Assembly: GCA_003991915.1 (NCBI GenBank)
Contig: RQTK01000074.1
Location: 406,706 to 470,705 of the forward strand
Direction of reading: 5' to 3'
DNA: 64,000 bases
Origin: Elysia chlorotica
Taxonomy: Eukaryota; Mollusca; Gastropoda; Plakobranchidae
Part shown: in pieces, positions 25,656 through 36,821 of the stretch
How positions within the stretch are numbered: position 1 is the stretch's first letter
Layout of the letters: each line of letters opens with the position of its first letter
Translations under genes and position numbers: made by a program
Notes under the pieces: model-generated
What the model saw: the letters and a program-made list of their open reading frames with translations, nothing else
Databases searched by the model: none
Told to the model about the DNA's origin: nothing

Positions 25656-27011
25656 AAAGTTAGTATGAAAAAAACATTCATGAAAAAAGTTTGACTTGGT
25701 ACCTGTGTATAATGGCCACAGACCCCTTTGCATTTTCTGGTCTTATAGTCATAAAACTGAACCTCATCGTACCACAATTGGACTACAACAGCTGGATCAA
25801 ATTTGTCTGGAGATATACGAAAGAATTGGATAAGTCTATAGGCCTACTAAGTAAGCTGGTACCGGGTATGTAAAGAATGCAATAGCAAAAGAAAAAACAA
25901 CATAATGCTGCTTTTTAAAACTTCTAATCAAAACAAAATAAAAAGCAAATTAAAACAGCTTTTGATATTGAAAAGTGTTAGTAGGTACAAGAAAATACGC
26001 AAATAGTGTCAGATAATTTAATCAGGGACTACATTTTGTCGACCTCCTATTAACTTTCAAATAATAATTTTATCATGACAAGTAAGTTGTGAAAACAACA
26101 ATTACAAAAATAACAACGTTAAAAATAAATCAAATTCAAATAGCTCTTTTTATAATAATAATAATAAATTACATTTATGGCTTTCCAAACAAAACAACTT
26201 CAGTCTTTGACTCATTGAGTTGGAGCTTATTTTGTGTATGCTACCAAGTAGGACTGAACACTGTCAGTGCTTGACTTATTTAGTCAGGTATATGGGGTTA
26301 AGATGTTAGATTTCACACTCACGTGTCCCAGCATACAGGTTCTCTCCGACAAACTTGAATCCAGCCAGGTTTTCTCTATTAGCGCTGTGTTGAAAGTCAC
26401 ACTCCTCCGCCCATTTCTGGGCTGACTCAGCCAGACGTTCATCCCATTCCTTAAGTTAAAAAAATTTACAATAAGGAATCGTGGTAATTATCTTTTTGAT
26501 AAAAATAATGATGAGGGTGATGATAACAAATATAAAAGTTATCCGAGGCAAACAATGTGAACTTTTATTTGTCATATGACACCGCTTGCCCTCGTCCCAC
26601 CTCACTGCCCCCCTTTCTCTCTCTCTCTTTCTCTCTCTCTTCCTCTCTCTCTCACCTTTGTCTCTTTCCCTCTCCCTTTGATCTATCTGTCTTTTCATAC
26701 ATCTATGTTTAAATTATCTATCTCTCTCTATCTCACAAAAAATATTCATTTATATCTTTCCTTTCCCCTACAACTAGCCCCTTCTTTACTCTACCTTGCC
26801 CCACCAGCACTAGCCCCTCTTACCATGTACATCATATCGCTAGCCTGTCTGGTACTTCTAAGATCATTGTGTCTCCAAAGCATTGCCATCTTTTCGTCAT
26901 GGCTGAAGCCAGTCATGTTGTGGTGTATTTCCCGTTTGACCCGATGGTGTAGCGCCTCGTCTGCTACTTTCTCGACCATCACTCCAGCTTCTGTGTACGT
27001 CACAACATCCT
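24115..27011 (-). CDS. CAP-domain (CRISP/GLIPR1/PI16-like) secreted protein, 5' exon missing
   Basis: Member of the CAP superfamily, usually extracellular. Six exons on minus: 27011-26824, 26449-26323, 25806-25703, 25334-25225, 24818-24727, 24224-24115 (242 residues plus TGA). Signatures in order: MLWRHNDLRSTRQASDMMYM, EWDERLAESAQKWAEECDFQ, GENLYAGT, GHYTQVVWATSQAVGCGVKY, YHVACHYGPGGNYVGERPY and a cysteine-rich end (CSKCPITAEYCIKGLC). A basic RVKR site precedes the CAP domain and may be cut by a proprotein convertase. The C-terminus (NLAVFTLSAFTAVLMSLL) is hydrophobic after a GGSAG stretch, suggesting a GPI signal or membrane anchor. The first exon seen starts in phase 1, so the initiator and signal peptide are upstream (above 27011) and were not found. 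Exon 5 to 6 reads through only with a GC donor (GCAAGT at 24726-24721). The domain is certain; the subfamily is not. Confidence 0.88.
25568..25649. repeat. (CT)n microsatellite
   Basis: About 40 CT units in a CAP-gene intron, roughly 50 bp from the exon 25703-25806. Confidence 0.95.
26609..26670. repeat. Interrupted (CT)n tract
   Basis: CT-rich tract in the CAP-gene intron between exons 26323-26449 and 26824-27011. Confidence 0.8.
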
Positions 27012-27667
27012 CTGTTGGAGACACAGTGGGTCGTCAGTGCAACATTGTGGTAGCTTTACAACTCGTCTTTGAATATAATGATAGGAATAAGATGTCTTGA
27101 GACGTAACCTAAACCAATATTTCTGCTTTGGTGTTGTTAACGTTCCATTATTCCGTTTTTAAAGTAGGACCTATGTTTATTTGTAAGCTACACAAGTGCC
27201 TATTAATCAGGTTTAACGTTTAGATTCCCAATCAGAGCCCCACCATTGACTTGACAGAAACCCATCACTGAATGTTCGATTCTTTGAGAAACATAGAGTC
27301 ATCTCATATGTATGATGTCATATCGGATATCTGAAATACTCCAAATCTTTAGTATTTTAAAAATGAAATAGGACATAATACAATTGAGTTTGCAATAGGA
27401 ATATTACACTTTCTAACATTAGGCTCTGCTCTAAGTTATTGAACCGACATAGCAACATGTGAGGATCAAAACAAGTTGTTATTATATTTCTTCAGTTGTT
27501 CATAAAAATAATATAGGCACCCTAAATTCCTCTGAAATCTAGCTTTAGATCGCATAATTAGAGTGGTCAGTTCTGTAAAGATGTATTTTATATCTTTCTA
27601 ACATATGCATATCTTTCAAAAACCACTATCTACAAAAAAATCAGTTGTACTTGTGGCTGGGCTGTTA
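27012..27667. other. Region between CAP exon and TONSL-like exon 1
   Basis: The two genes point away from each other here. No signal-peptide exon for the CAP gene was found in this stretch on the minus strand, so its exon 1 may lie inside or beyond the TONSL-like locus. Confidence 0.5.
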
Positions 27668-28175
27668 ACTTCAGGACCCGAAACCACTGTAGCAGTGCTT
27701 CCGTATCTCGGGATCCTCAAAGTTAAAACCGCATCTATGCTTCGAATCTTTTCGTTCGTAAGATAATGAAGGGTAGCATATTAACCCGCGATGGCCGCGA
27801 AGGATGAAGTCGAAATCAAAGTAAACTAGGGATGCTAGATCTAGATCTAGATAATTCTAACATTTATCATGATTTCCCAATAAGAGCATTGCGGGATGGC
27901 AAATTAGTGTTGGACTTGAGTTAGAATCTAGATCTGTAGACAGCTAGGGAGCTCTCGATTTATACGCCGAACGCTTGTAGGCCTATATATTACTAAATTT
28001 AGAGATCTAGACTAGATCCTAGTTACTAGTAAAAAACAAACTCATGGATGCTGATGATGCCAAAAGTTTGCAATGTTAGTAAAGTTAAAAACTTGAGTCC
28101 TAATCAGATTTTTTTAATGGAAATTTTCATCTTACCATAATAACTCTGAGTAGTGCAAAAAATTTAATGATTTTT
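27668..28175 (+). repeat. Segmental duplication, copy 1 (TONSL-like promoter, exon 1, start of intron 1)
   Basis: About 508 bp, nearly identical to 31836-32352 in the same orientation, offset about 4.17 kb. Both begin ACTTCAGGACCCGAAACCAC and diverge after GCAAAAAATTTAWTGATTTT. It carries the ATG of the TONSL-like gene at 27791. Confidence 0.93.
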
Positions 28176-29063
28176 ATCTGTCTACTGGTATATTTGTGAC
28201 ATAATTATATAATTATTTTACAATATTAGATCTTTAGAAAAACTTCAGTGGTAGAGATTTAATCGCACATTTTTTATGCCTTAAACAATTATTGACATTA
28301 TTTTGTAAAGAGTAAAACTAAAATGATTAAATTTTAAATCTTTTTTTAATTATCTAATCCAGGTTTTTTAAGAGATAAAAAAAAAGCGGAGGCGAGGAAT
28401 AAACTAAAGGAAGTTGCGGAATTCTGCAATTGCATTGGAGAGATTTACTCCAAATATGGTTTGTCAAAGCTTTCTTTGTCATTTAGTTTTAGTGTCAACC
28501 CTTCAGTAAATTTCTTTTTTTACTTTCCTTCCTCTAAAAAATATGACGTCTTTTTAACTTTTACAGAGAAAAAAATCTAATTTTCTTGACATCTACGTAC
28601 TCAAGTTTTTATTTATCAATGTTATATATTTCTACTTAATATCACTTTTTTCTTTAAGAAAAAACGTAAAAATTGTTTTTGTATATTTTGCATGTTTTTA
28701 AAATATTTCATTTCTAGACTTCTTTGCAGGCATTTATAAATCGATATCTATGAAATGATGAATATTAATTTATTACATGACTTTAAAACCTTAGAATGAA
28801 ATGCCTTTTGCCAGCTGTATTGACAGGTCTCTCAGCTCTGGCTGTTCCTTAAATTTTCCAATGTTTTTGGTGTTTTTCATTCAATTCATAGGCCAGTACG
28901 AGGAGGCAATACAAGAACACACACAAGAACTTCAATTAGGTGAAGCACTAGGAGACAAAATTGGTGAGGCAGTGGCCTGTCGCAAGATTGGTGAATGCCA
29001 CTGCTTTTTGGGCCAGTATGAGTTGGCTCTCAGTCTACAAAAGAGACATTTAGTACTTGCAAG
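27791..29063 (+). CDS. TONSL: TONSL-like TPR protein, N-terminal exons 1-3 only
   Basis: Tonsoku-like proteins pair with MMS22L in repair of stalled replication forks. Exon 2 (about 28363-28458) encodes KKAEARNKLKEVAEFCNCIG and exon 3 (28892-29063) GQYEEAIQEHTQELQLGEAL and AVACRKIGECHCFLGQYELA, with a G|GC junction. These match the first TPRs of TONSL (HWQELQLRERADD, AVAHRKIGE in vertebrates). Exon 1 is proposed as 27791-27820: ATG in a good context, MAAKDEVEIK, donor GTAAAC. Its phase (0) does not fit the exon 2 frame, so a microexon, another acceptor or an error in the nine-A run of exon 2 must be invoked. Exon 3 ends in phase 2 at donor GTCAGT, but no later TPR, ankyrin or LRR exon is seen before PSMD1. 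Vertebrate TONSL is about 1,400 aa, so this is a truncated gene, a partial duplicate, or a misjoined assembly. Confidence 0.72.
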
Positions 29064-29544
29064 GTCAGTCTTTTATTTCAGAATTGGAATTTGTCAATGC
29101 ATATTCTGATATTGTGGAAAGAGTATGTATACATCACATAATGTAATTTTTGTTATCAGAGTAAAACAAAAAATGATGTTGTTTTAATGATATAAAAAAT
29201 GGGTACAAATTAAATTTCTTTGTAACAATACTGTACCTGCTGTACATAAAAGCCAACAGCACCCAGTCAGTAGAGGGCCTATACACTTCAACCAGTTTCT
29301 CATAACATCCATGGTGTTCGTTTGTTCCTACTGCCTGTAGATAATTTTCATTTTATCATTAAATCTGTAGAATTCTTATTTGAGCATAAATCTTATTTTA
29401 GACTAAATGTTATAGGCTCAGGAACCTCATATAAAATTAATGAGAACTAGTTCATGGGGAAAGGAAAAGCACCAATAACACAATAAAACGATCATTCCAC
29501 ATGCACAAAGACAAAAGAAATTCAAGAAACAACAACAGCAATAC

Positions 29545-29545
<1 letters not shown>

Positions 29546-29597
<52 letters not shown>

Positions 29598-29641
29598 GTA
29601 GTAGTGGTAGTGATAGTGATGGTGGTAAGTGGTGGTGGTGA
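29546..29641. repeat. (AAT)n followed by GTA/GTG-rich tract
   Basis: About 17 AAT units (29546-29597), then imperfect AGT/GGT repeats. Confidence 0.9.
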
Positions 29642-30342
29642 TGGGGAGCTGTTTTTGTTTGTTGTTGTTTGTCTTGTTTTGTTTTGCTTATTAATTCTTT
29701 TATTTGATCTCGTTTTAGTTTCGTGGTTTTTGCTGTTGTTGCCATGACTGTGTTGAGAAAGTATGACTATAGACCTTGTAGTTTGAATTTAAAATTAACA
29801 GTAAAATTCTATAACTAGGTTTGTTTAATAACATGTCAAACACACGTAGGTAGGCCAACTTACTGTTCCAGAAAGCCTTGTCCCTGACATCCTATAAACT
29901 TGTTTAATCTCACTCTTAAATGCGGAAGTAACTGGAATGGTATTGGCTATCTGAGCAAATGAAATGAATATGAAACTCATGTATTTTCGTTTCCACTACA
30001 TGCTTATCTAATTCTATTGACATGCCATCTCTTTAGACTAGCCATAACAGTGGTTACATCTGTTTAGATATCACTATCAGTAAGAACAACACAAAACTGA
30101 AATCCCCTTACCTGCGTAGTGCGTACTGTGTGCTGGTTCTGTTATGTGTGTAACGTGTTTTTTTTTTTCGTTTTGTTTTTCAGTAATGTTCAACACAGGA
30201 GAGATGTCTCCGTCAAATATTAGCTTTCCGAGCAGCAAGGGTCAAGTGGGTTCTCTGGGCCTATGTATACCATGACCAGGGAGTGAGGCGGTTGACGTGG
30301 TAGGCAGAGCGCTCGATAACATGTTACATGATTTACGAGAGA

Positions 30343-30344
<2 letters not shown>

Positions 30345-30402
<58 letters not shown>

Positions 30403-30404
30403 AG

Positions 30405-30470
<66 letters not shown>
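30345..30470. repeat. (GA)n microsatellite with G interruption
   Basis: GA run, a GGGGGGGGAGGGGA interruption near 30394, then a second GA run. Confidence 0.95.
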
Positions 30471-30475
<5 letters not shown>

Positions 30476-31835
30476 TTCCAATTAAAAAATACACATAGGG
30501 ATGCACGGCCGTAAATCAATAGAGCGCAAGACATCTTATTGGAAGATTGCATGGTTTATTCCCTCTATGGCAGCATCATTTTTACAAGACATTTTTATGT
30601 CGTTGTCAGCCTAGTCCCGTGTTTCCCGCCCTGTCGTCTTTCATCGTATATCTTTCATGAGACATACAAGATAGCATACTAGTATAATTTCCTAGATCCG
30701 TTACTATAATTTATCTCCACGTTTCTCAAGAATTAAATAATAATTATGTCATGATTTAAATGGCGAGTACGGTACTGGGCTTGGAAAACAAGGACTGGTA
30801 AACAAACTATTGTTAGTGTATTACATGACAACGGAAAGTGAATGCCTTTAATATTGTAATGGTATACAAGAACATCAAATCTAGATAACAATAATTAACT
30901 GAAAACTTCTATTGTTTAAGCTCTATTGCAACGCTATTAAAAATCGATTATTCCACTGTGGCCGTATCATTTTCGCCACAACCAACACTGTGATTGTTCA
31001 CATTGCTTTCTCCAACCAAAAACCGCAACAACAAGAAGTTAAGGAAATAAACTAAGGCATAATTTAAAATCTTGTTTAAAACTATCAATAGGTAATCTGG
31101 CCCCTTACAAAAAGTTGAGTCATTTGCCTATAACCAATTAACCAATTATAATATTATATCGAAGATTTGGGTGCATAACAAAACGCGTGGAAAGAAGACC
31201 ATGTTCTGTGATAAAATTTTGACTTTGTTTTAATCATTTTAGAGATATCACAGCATTCGCGATTCCTTATTTTGTAACGTTTTGAAAATTTAGTCGTCAA
31301 GGATACATTTTTTGTTTGTTTTTAAAACCCATATTTTAATTAAATCACATAAGTAACATTCTATAACTCAAATAATTAATTGCCATTATTTGGCGGTTGT
31401 TAATGTTTGTTGGTTTGCTTCGTCTGGCGGTACTTTCCATATCTCTTTCATTACTATTAGCTTTATAAGAGGTAGACCTACTATTGATTATCAATAATTT
31501 TGTTGCTATTATTAACGACTATTTTAAATATAACAGTCGCGTGTATCTGTTATGTGTATCCTGTTATTGTTATAACAAAAAAAAAGAGAAATAAAAATTT
31601 GAAGAAAAAAAAAAACAAGAAAAAAAACACTCTATAATTCTATAATTATGTCAATGATAACATAGTTAGGCAAGACTGTATTATGCCAGTTTAATCTTGC
31701 AATAATGACCGAGCAGCTCATAGCAGGTTAGCAGCGATCTCCATGACTTGTTCTTTTCAACTCATTGGCAGAAGAATTAATTTGCTGAGGCAACAGCGAC
31801 ATAATTGACGCGAGTATTAAATTAATTATACATGT

Positions 31836-32352
31836 ACTTCAGGACCCGAAACCACTGTAGCAGTGCTTCCGTATCTCGGGATCCTCAAAGTTAAAACCGC
31901 ATCTATGCTTCGAATCTTTTCGTTCGTAAGATAACGAAGGGTAGCATATTCTACCCGCGATGGCCGCGAAGGATGAAGTCGAAATCAAAATAAACTAGGG
32001 ATGATAGATCTAGATCTAGATAATTCTAACATCTAGTTATCATGATTTCCAAATAAGAGCATTGCGGGATGGCAAATTAGTGTTGGACTTGAGTTAGAAT
32101 CTAGACCTGTAGACAGCTAGGGAGCTCTCGATTTATACGCCGAACGCTCGTTGGCCTATATATTACTAGATTTAGTCATTTTAGAGATCTAGACTAGATC
32201 CTAGTAAAAAAACAAACTCATGGATGCTGATGATGCCAAAAGTTTGCAATGTTAGTAAAGTTAAAAACTTGAGTCCTAATCAGATTTTTTTAATGGAAAT
32301 TTTCATCTTACCATAATAACTCTGAGTACTGCAAAAAATTTATTGATTTTTA
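31836..32352 (+). repeat. Segmental duplication, copy 2 (TONSL-like exon 1 with mutated donor)
   Basis: About 517 bp copy of 27668-28175. The exon 1 ATG is at 31960 and the ten codons MAAKDEVEIK are intact, but the base after the last codon (31990) is A where copy 1 has G. The donor GTAAAC therefore becomes ATAAAC, and translation would run to a nearby TAG. Copy 2 also has a short insertion near 32177. No exon 2 follows it. Confidence 0.92.
31960..31989 (+). pseudogene. Duplicated TONSL-like exon 1, splice donor lost
   Basis: Same 30-nt coding segment as 27791-27820, but the GT donor is AT. Not expected to splice, and no compatible downstream exon is near. Probably a dead copy, although the promoter block is retained and might still fire. 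Confidence 0.7.
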
Positions 32353-32915
32353 GTATTTATTTGGAAGGATTTTACACGTCGGGCCCAAAAATTTAGTAGC
32401 TAATATAAAGAAATAAAATGTTGCTAACTAGTATTCATCTACTGATTCTTTAAGATAATCTTAGGAAAGTCTACTGTTTTTTGATAAATAGGTAAACCAA
32501 AACACAAAACCTCCCCAATGTTGATTTTAAAGCATCTTTCAATATTGATTCTAGATCTAATTAATAGCCTCCATTGTGACGTTCATAACTAGAAGTAAAC
32601 AAAACATAATTTCCGGCGATCTGGGTGGGCGATCCGATTACTAAATAAATTTTGTCAACGATTCCATAGGACGAAACAAAAGCTTATAGATCTAATCTAG
32701 GCCTAGAAGCCTACGGTTCGTTTTTTTTTAATATAAAATGGGGAAACCCGGAAAGGCGTCTATTCAATAGAAATAATTTGTTTATATAAGTTTGCTGCAC
32801 ACGAACCTTTATTGTGCCTGTCCTGGATACACACGGGCGATATCCCGAAGGAAACTTCAAAAAGTCCCTTCCTTTAGAACTATGCCCTTGGCAAAATAAA
32901 TTAGCCTATCCATCA

Positions 32916-33600
32916 CCATCATATCCCCAACCCTATCCATAACCCTAACCCTATCCATCACCATATCCATATCCCCAACCCTAACCATATCCCTAACCCT
33001 ATCCATCACCATATCCCTATCCCTAACCATATCCCGAATCCTAACGGTACCATAGCCCTAACCCTAACCCTAAAACGTACCCTAACCCTAACCTTAACCC
33101 TAACCCTAACCCTAACCCTAAAACGTACCCTAACCCTAACCCTAACCTTAACCCTAACCCTAACCCTAACCCTAAAACTTACCCTAACCCTAACCCTAAC
33201 CCTTACCCTAACCCTAACCCTAACCCTAACCCTAACCCTAACCCTAACCCTAACCCTAACCCTAACCCTTACCCTAACCCTATCCATCACCATACCCCTA
33301 TCCCCAACCCTAACCCTTACCCTAACCCTAACCATAGCCCTAACCCTATCCATCACCATACCCCTATCCCCAACCCTATCCCTAACCTATCCCGAATCCT
33401 AACGGTATCATAGCCCTATCCCTAATCCCATCCCTATCACCATACCCCTATCCCCAACCATATCCATAACCCTATCCCGAATCCTAACATACATAGACCT
33501 ATCCAACCCTATCCCTATTCCTAAATCTATCCCGAACCATATACCTAACCCTAATCATAGACCTATTCCTAACCCTATCCCTAACCCTAACCCACACATA
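32916..33600. repeat. Interstitial telomeric repeat (CCCTAA)n with degenerate flanks
   Basis: Core 33055-33290 is nearly pure CCCTAA, the C-rich strand of the metazoan telomere repeat TTAGGG. The flanks degrade into CCCTATCC and CATCACCATATCC variants. TAAAACGTAC or TAAAACTTAC variants recur at 33071, 33119 and 33173 (spacings 48 and 54, both multiples of 6). The long RVRV ORF across it is an artefact. Confidence 0.95.
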
Positions 33601-33927
33601 AACCATAGTCTTATCTAGTAGTCGCACCATACCCTAGAACCCTAAAGATAGCCACAGGTATAGATGCAGCACTAAGAGACCTAGTTCTAAAACTAGCCTA
33701 TTTATTTGGCACTCCAATGTCACAATTCCAGTAAAAACACGCAAAACTGTTAATAAGCATTTTTTTTATTTCAACCATAATTCAAACAATTATTATACAG
33801 CAACAAAAACATGTATTTAGGTATATTCTTTTTTTATTATTTTGAAACAAAATGCAATATGCAAAATAACTAAACTGTATTTTCAATGCCCCATTAGGTA
33901 TCGACACCCAAATTTCGACCCCAATTA

Positions 33928-34126
33928 TGTAATAGTTAGCCCATGCTAACAACACCCTATATTTCTCACCTACGAGATCTACTCTTCTATATAGGAGAGT
34001 AGACTCAAAGCGTTGAGTCCGCTCTGAAGTGCCGGAGGCATAAGAGTGGTAACTCGACGCTTGTAGGTGCTCTCCCCTGATAGTAGGGGAGGGGTGCTCG
34101 GCGGAGCTATTCATCCGCCGAGCACA
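33928..34126 (-). mobile_element. Putative solo or 5' LTR (199 bp)
   Basis: On minus it begins TGTGCTCGGCGG and ends GCTAACTATTACA (TG...CA). It includes CCTATATAG (33987-33993) as a plausible TATA box about two thirds along. Next come TAATTGGGGTCG, a position where Gypsy-type elements carry leader or primer-binding sequence. A strong stem-loop sits at the 5' end: GTGCTCGGCGG (34094-34104) pairs with CCGCCGAGCAC (34115-34125). No second LTR or target-site duplication was identified, so this is a structural call. Confidence 0.5.
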
Positions 34127-34375
34127 GATACTCTCAAGAGAGTAAACGAAAAATTAATTAACAAACAATAAAAGAACGAAATTGTCCTGAATAAGCTTAT
34201 AATTTTTGAAATAAGCTTTTTCGAAATCATTATTAAAAATAATCGATTACATTAAAAAAATCGTCCCCCCAAAGAACCATGCCCCATTACGCTAAGCTTA
34301 CTAACATTTTTGGGCCCGACGTGTAAAATCCTCCCGCATCTCGATCTATTGAATTATAAGTAGTGTTTGTTACTT

Positions 34376-34475
34376 AGAGTCCAGCGTCAGCTCTATATAA
34401 GCTATATCGTGGGCGGTTCCCAAGACTTAACTCCAGCAATTTTATGTGCAGCCACAGAAAGACAGTGACTCAGAC
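34376..34475 (-). mobile_element. tRNA-derived SINE, family 1, copy C (3' part)
   Basis: Contains CAGCTCTATATAAGCTATAT, GTGGGCGGTTCCCAAGACTT and CAATTTTATGTGCAGCCACA, matching the family-1 body and tail. The tRNA-like head is not present, so this copy is truncated. Confidence 0.75.
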
Positions 34476-36821
34476 TGCAGGAATCACTCCAAATGATAGC
34501 GGTATCCAAGGGCCAACTTTCATTATAATATTCTAGATTATTGTAGCAAGTCCAATCAGCGCCTGGCGAGTTGAAGTCAGTTGCAGGCACTTTTTGGGTT
34601 TTGTGATGCCTAGTCCGTGGGCGGTCAAATCGGTGGGTGGGTGGGATTCTTACCATTCTATTACATCCAAGTCAGCCAACCCATGGAGATAGAGAGACAG
34701 ACAGACGAACAGAGCAAGAGAGTGTGAGCAGGATCTACCCCAGTATACTATTTTAGTATTTACGTCATAACCTCAGTTCTAATCGGTGTTCATAAATTTA
34801 ACAGGCTTATTTAGCCTACATTGGCGAACAACCTCAAATGGATCCAGGTTTTTGGGAACCCCTTGGTCTTGTCTTGCGTAAGGAGAACAAAAATTGAAAA
34901 ATAGCACAGCTTTTAGAGATATTAAAAGAGTACGTGTTTGGGGTAGTTGGCAGTATAACTGTAGAAGCTGCATGACTAATTTAAATGTCAGGTGGAGACA
35001 TTAGTGGTGATGTAGATCTAGATCTAATCCGTGTGTGATGTTCTTTTTGTGGTGGTGTAGCAGATCTGAAGCTGGGTCTACGTTGTGGAGATCTGTTTTC
35101 ACTTTGTCGTACATCTAGATCTAGATTTCGACCATTATCAGTAGGCCTAGATATGGATGGTTGATCAAGTGATTGTGTGGTTCAGGGGATTTGATTTGGG
35201 TTGCTGCTAAGTATCTTGATAATTGATTGTCTTAAACGTCTCTTTTTATCACATGCCATCGCTATAGTTCAAGTGGGTTATCACAAAGGTGGCTCAAAAT
35301 TCTTTAAACAATTGGGCCAAAGGTTACCTCAGTCTGTGAGTGTGATGGAATTTCTAGAGCAACGCTCTCCAAGTTAAAGGACCTATAGATCTCAAGAGGT
35401 GTACCATGCGACAACAGGACCCCAAACGGTTCCCTGAACTTGGTCTGTCACATTACCACGGCGGCGAATATACCCCGATTTCTGAATCTTTAGGTTTTTC
35501 TTTGATCTGCCTCGGGCAGCCTCGCGCATCCCCATGGGACTCCTATAACGACTGATAAGGCTGTCAGATGACGATTTACGGCCGTGCGCACTGACCAAGC
35601 AGGGGCAGATAACTGTGAGCAGTTGAAATAGCAAAAATTGACTCTACTTCAAACTGTAGTTTAGACATGTTCTAATCGACGCTCATTGAATAAATTTATC
35701 TCTTAGTGTTGATCAGATCTCCTTCTTTATTCAGTTCTTTTTTGTGCAACATACGTTAAAAATCAAGGCAGTTAGAAACTGAAAGGTTTTAAAACACCCT
35801 CGCGATTTTTCAGTTTAATATAGGATACTTCTTTTTAATTGCCTACAGCTAATTAACGACACCACCAATTTTTTCGTTTTTACCTCTAAGTACTCGGGAA
35901 TTTCTTGTCAATATGCGGCAACAATAATTTTCATTGATCTCCATCAAATAAAGAAGTTATATTACTTTGAAGTTATCACTAGCTTCAATATCACGGAGAC
36001 TGATAACATCCTTACTGTATTTATTTTAAATAAGCACCTTTATTTTCTATTTCGCTAAAGAATACTTGCAGACCTTCACGAAATTACCTTAACTTACAGG
36101 AGTCTATTGTGCGGTTTGAGTAAATATAATAAAAATGGTTGTTTTATAGAACTGTGGTGAAGGAATTATGCTATTATGTTGTCAAACAAAAAAAAATGAA
36201 TAATAAGGACAACGGTGGGAAGAAGTTATGCATCTCATTGAAGAGAAACAGTATATAAAAACGTGTATCTTTCTCAGTGATGAAGAGACCCAGAGAAAAA
36301 AAAAACAGAAGTTTGAAAAGAATCTCTTGGGTGTAAAAAAAACAACAATAACGAAGTTTCTAAATATAAAGAAGCACAGAGAGGGCCAGTTACGAAAGCT
36401 CTACAGTCGTATTCGACAGACCTAACAAATTCATTGGCAACCACTACCATCGTCATCTGGCTGATACAAAGAATTAACAATATAAATTATCCACACAGAT
36501 GCCAGGTAATTTTGATCTCCACTGGTACTTGAAGTAATACTCTATCTTTCTATCGCAAAACTATTACATTCGATCGTGAACTTTGGTAGATATAAGTATT
36601 TAAAAAGTGGTTGTAATTTTTAGACATTTAATCCCGAAATAACCATTTTTCTGTAGTTCATTTCTCCCGTGCATACCATGTTACCAATACAAAATTTATA
36701 TGAGATTAAAATTTGAAACTTCGTCTATTAGATCCACAAATTTTGATTTAAAAATTAGTTATACTCTAAGTGGGATATTGCAGTTTATAATGGGCTAAAT
36801 TCTGCTCAAATTAATTCTGGC
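34476..36821. other. Upstream region of PSMD1, no confident exon
   Basis: No transposon protein was recognised. The PSMD1 promoter and first exon are probably in or near this region. GC content rises at 36840-36960. Confidence 0.45.

Larger units (their letters stand above)
29064..31835. other. Downstream of TONSL-like exon 3, no further exons seen
   Basis: Contains the AAT array (29546-29597) and the GA/G array (30345-30470), otherwise AT-rich. I looked for an acceptor followed by the next TONSL TPR segment and found none. Confidence 0.55.
32366..34332. mobile_element. Inverted-repeat-bounded 2 kb segment carrying telomeric repeats and an LTR
   Basis: The 27-bp sequence at 32366-32392 (beginning AGGATTTTACACGTCGGGCC) recurs in perfect reverse complement at 34306-34332. 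Just inside both arms TTAGTA follows, with one inserted base on the right. Between them lie the telomeric array and a putative LTR. No transposase was recognised. It may be a non-autonomous element or an inverted duplication of a breakpoint sequence. The left arm begins within 15 bp of where the upstream segmental duplication ends. Confidence 0.55.

Noticed and set aside
26576-27100. 174-codon plus-strand open frame
   Set aside because: Shadow of the CT tract and of the CAP exon on the other strand.
33006-33359. 117-codon RVRVRV open frame
   Set aside because: Pure translation of the telomeric repeat.
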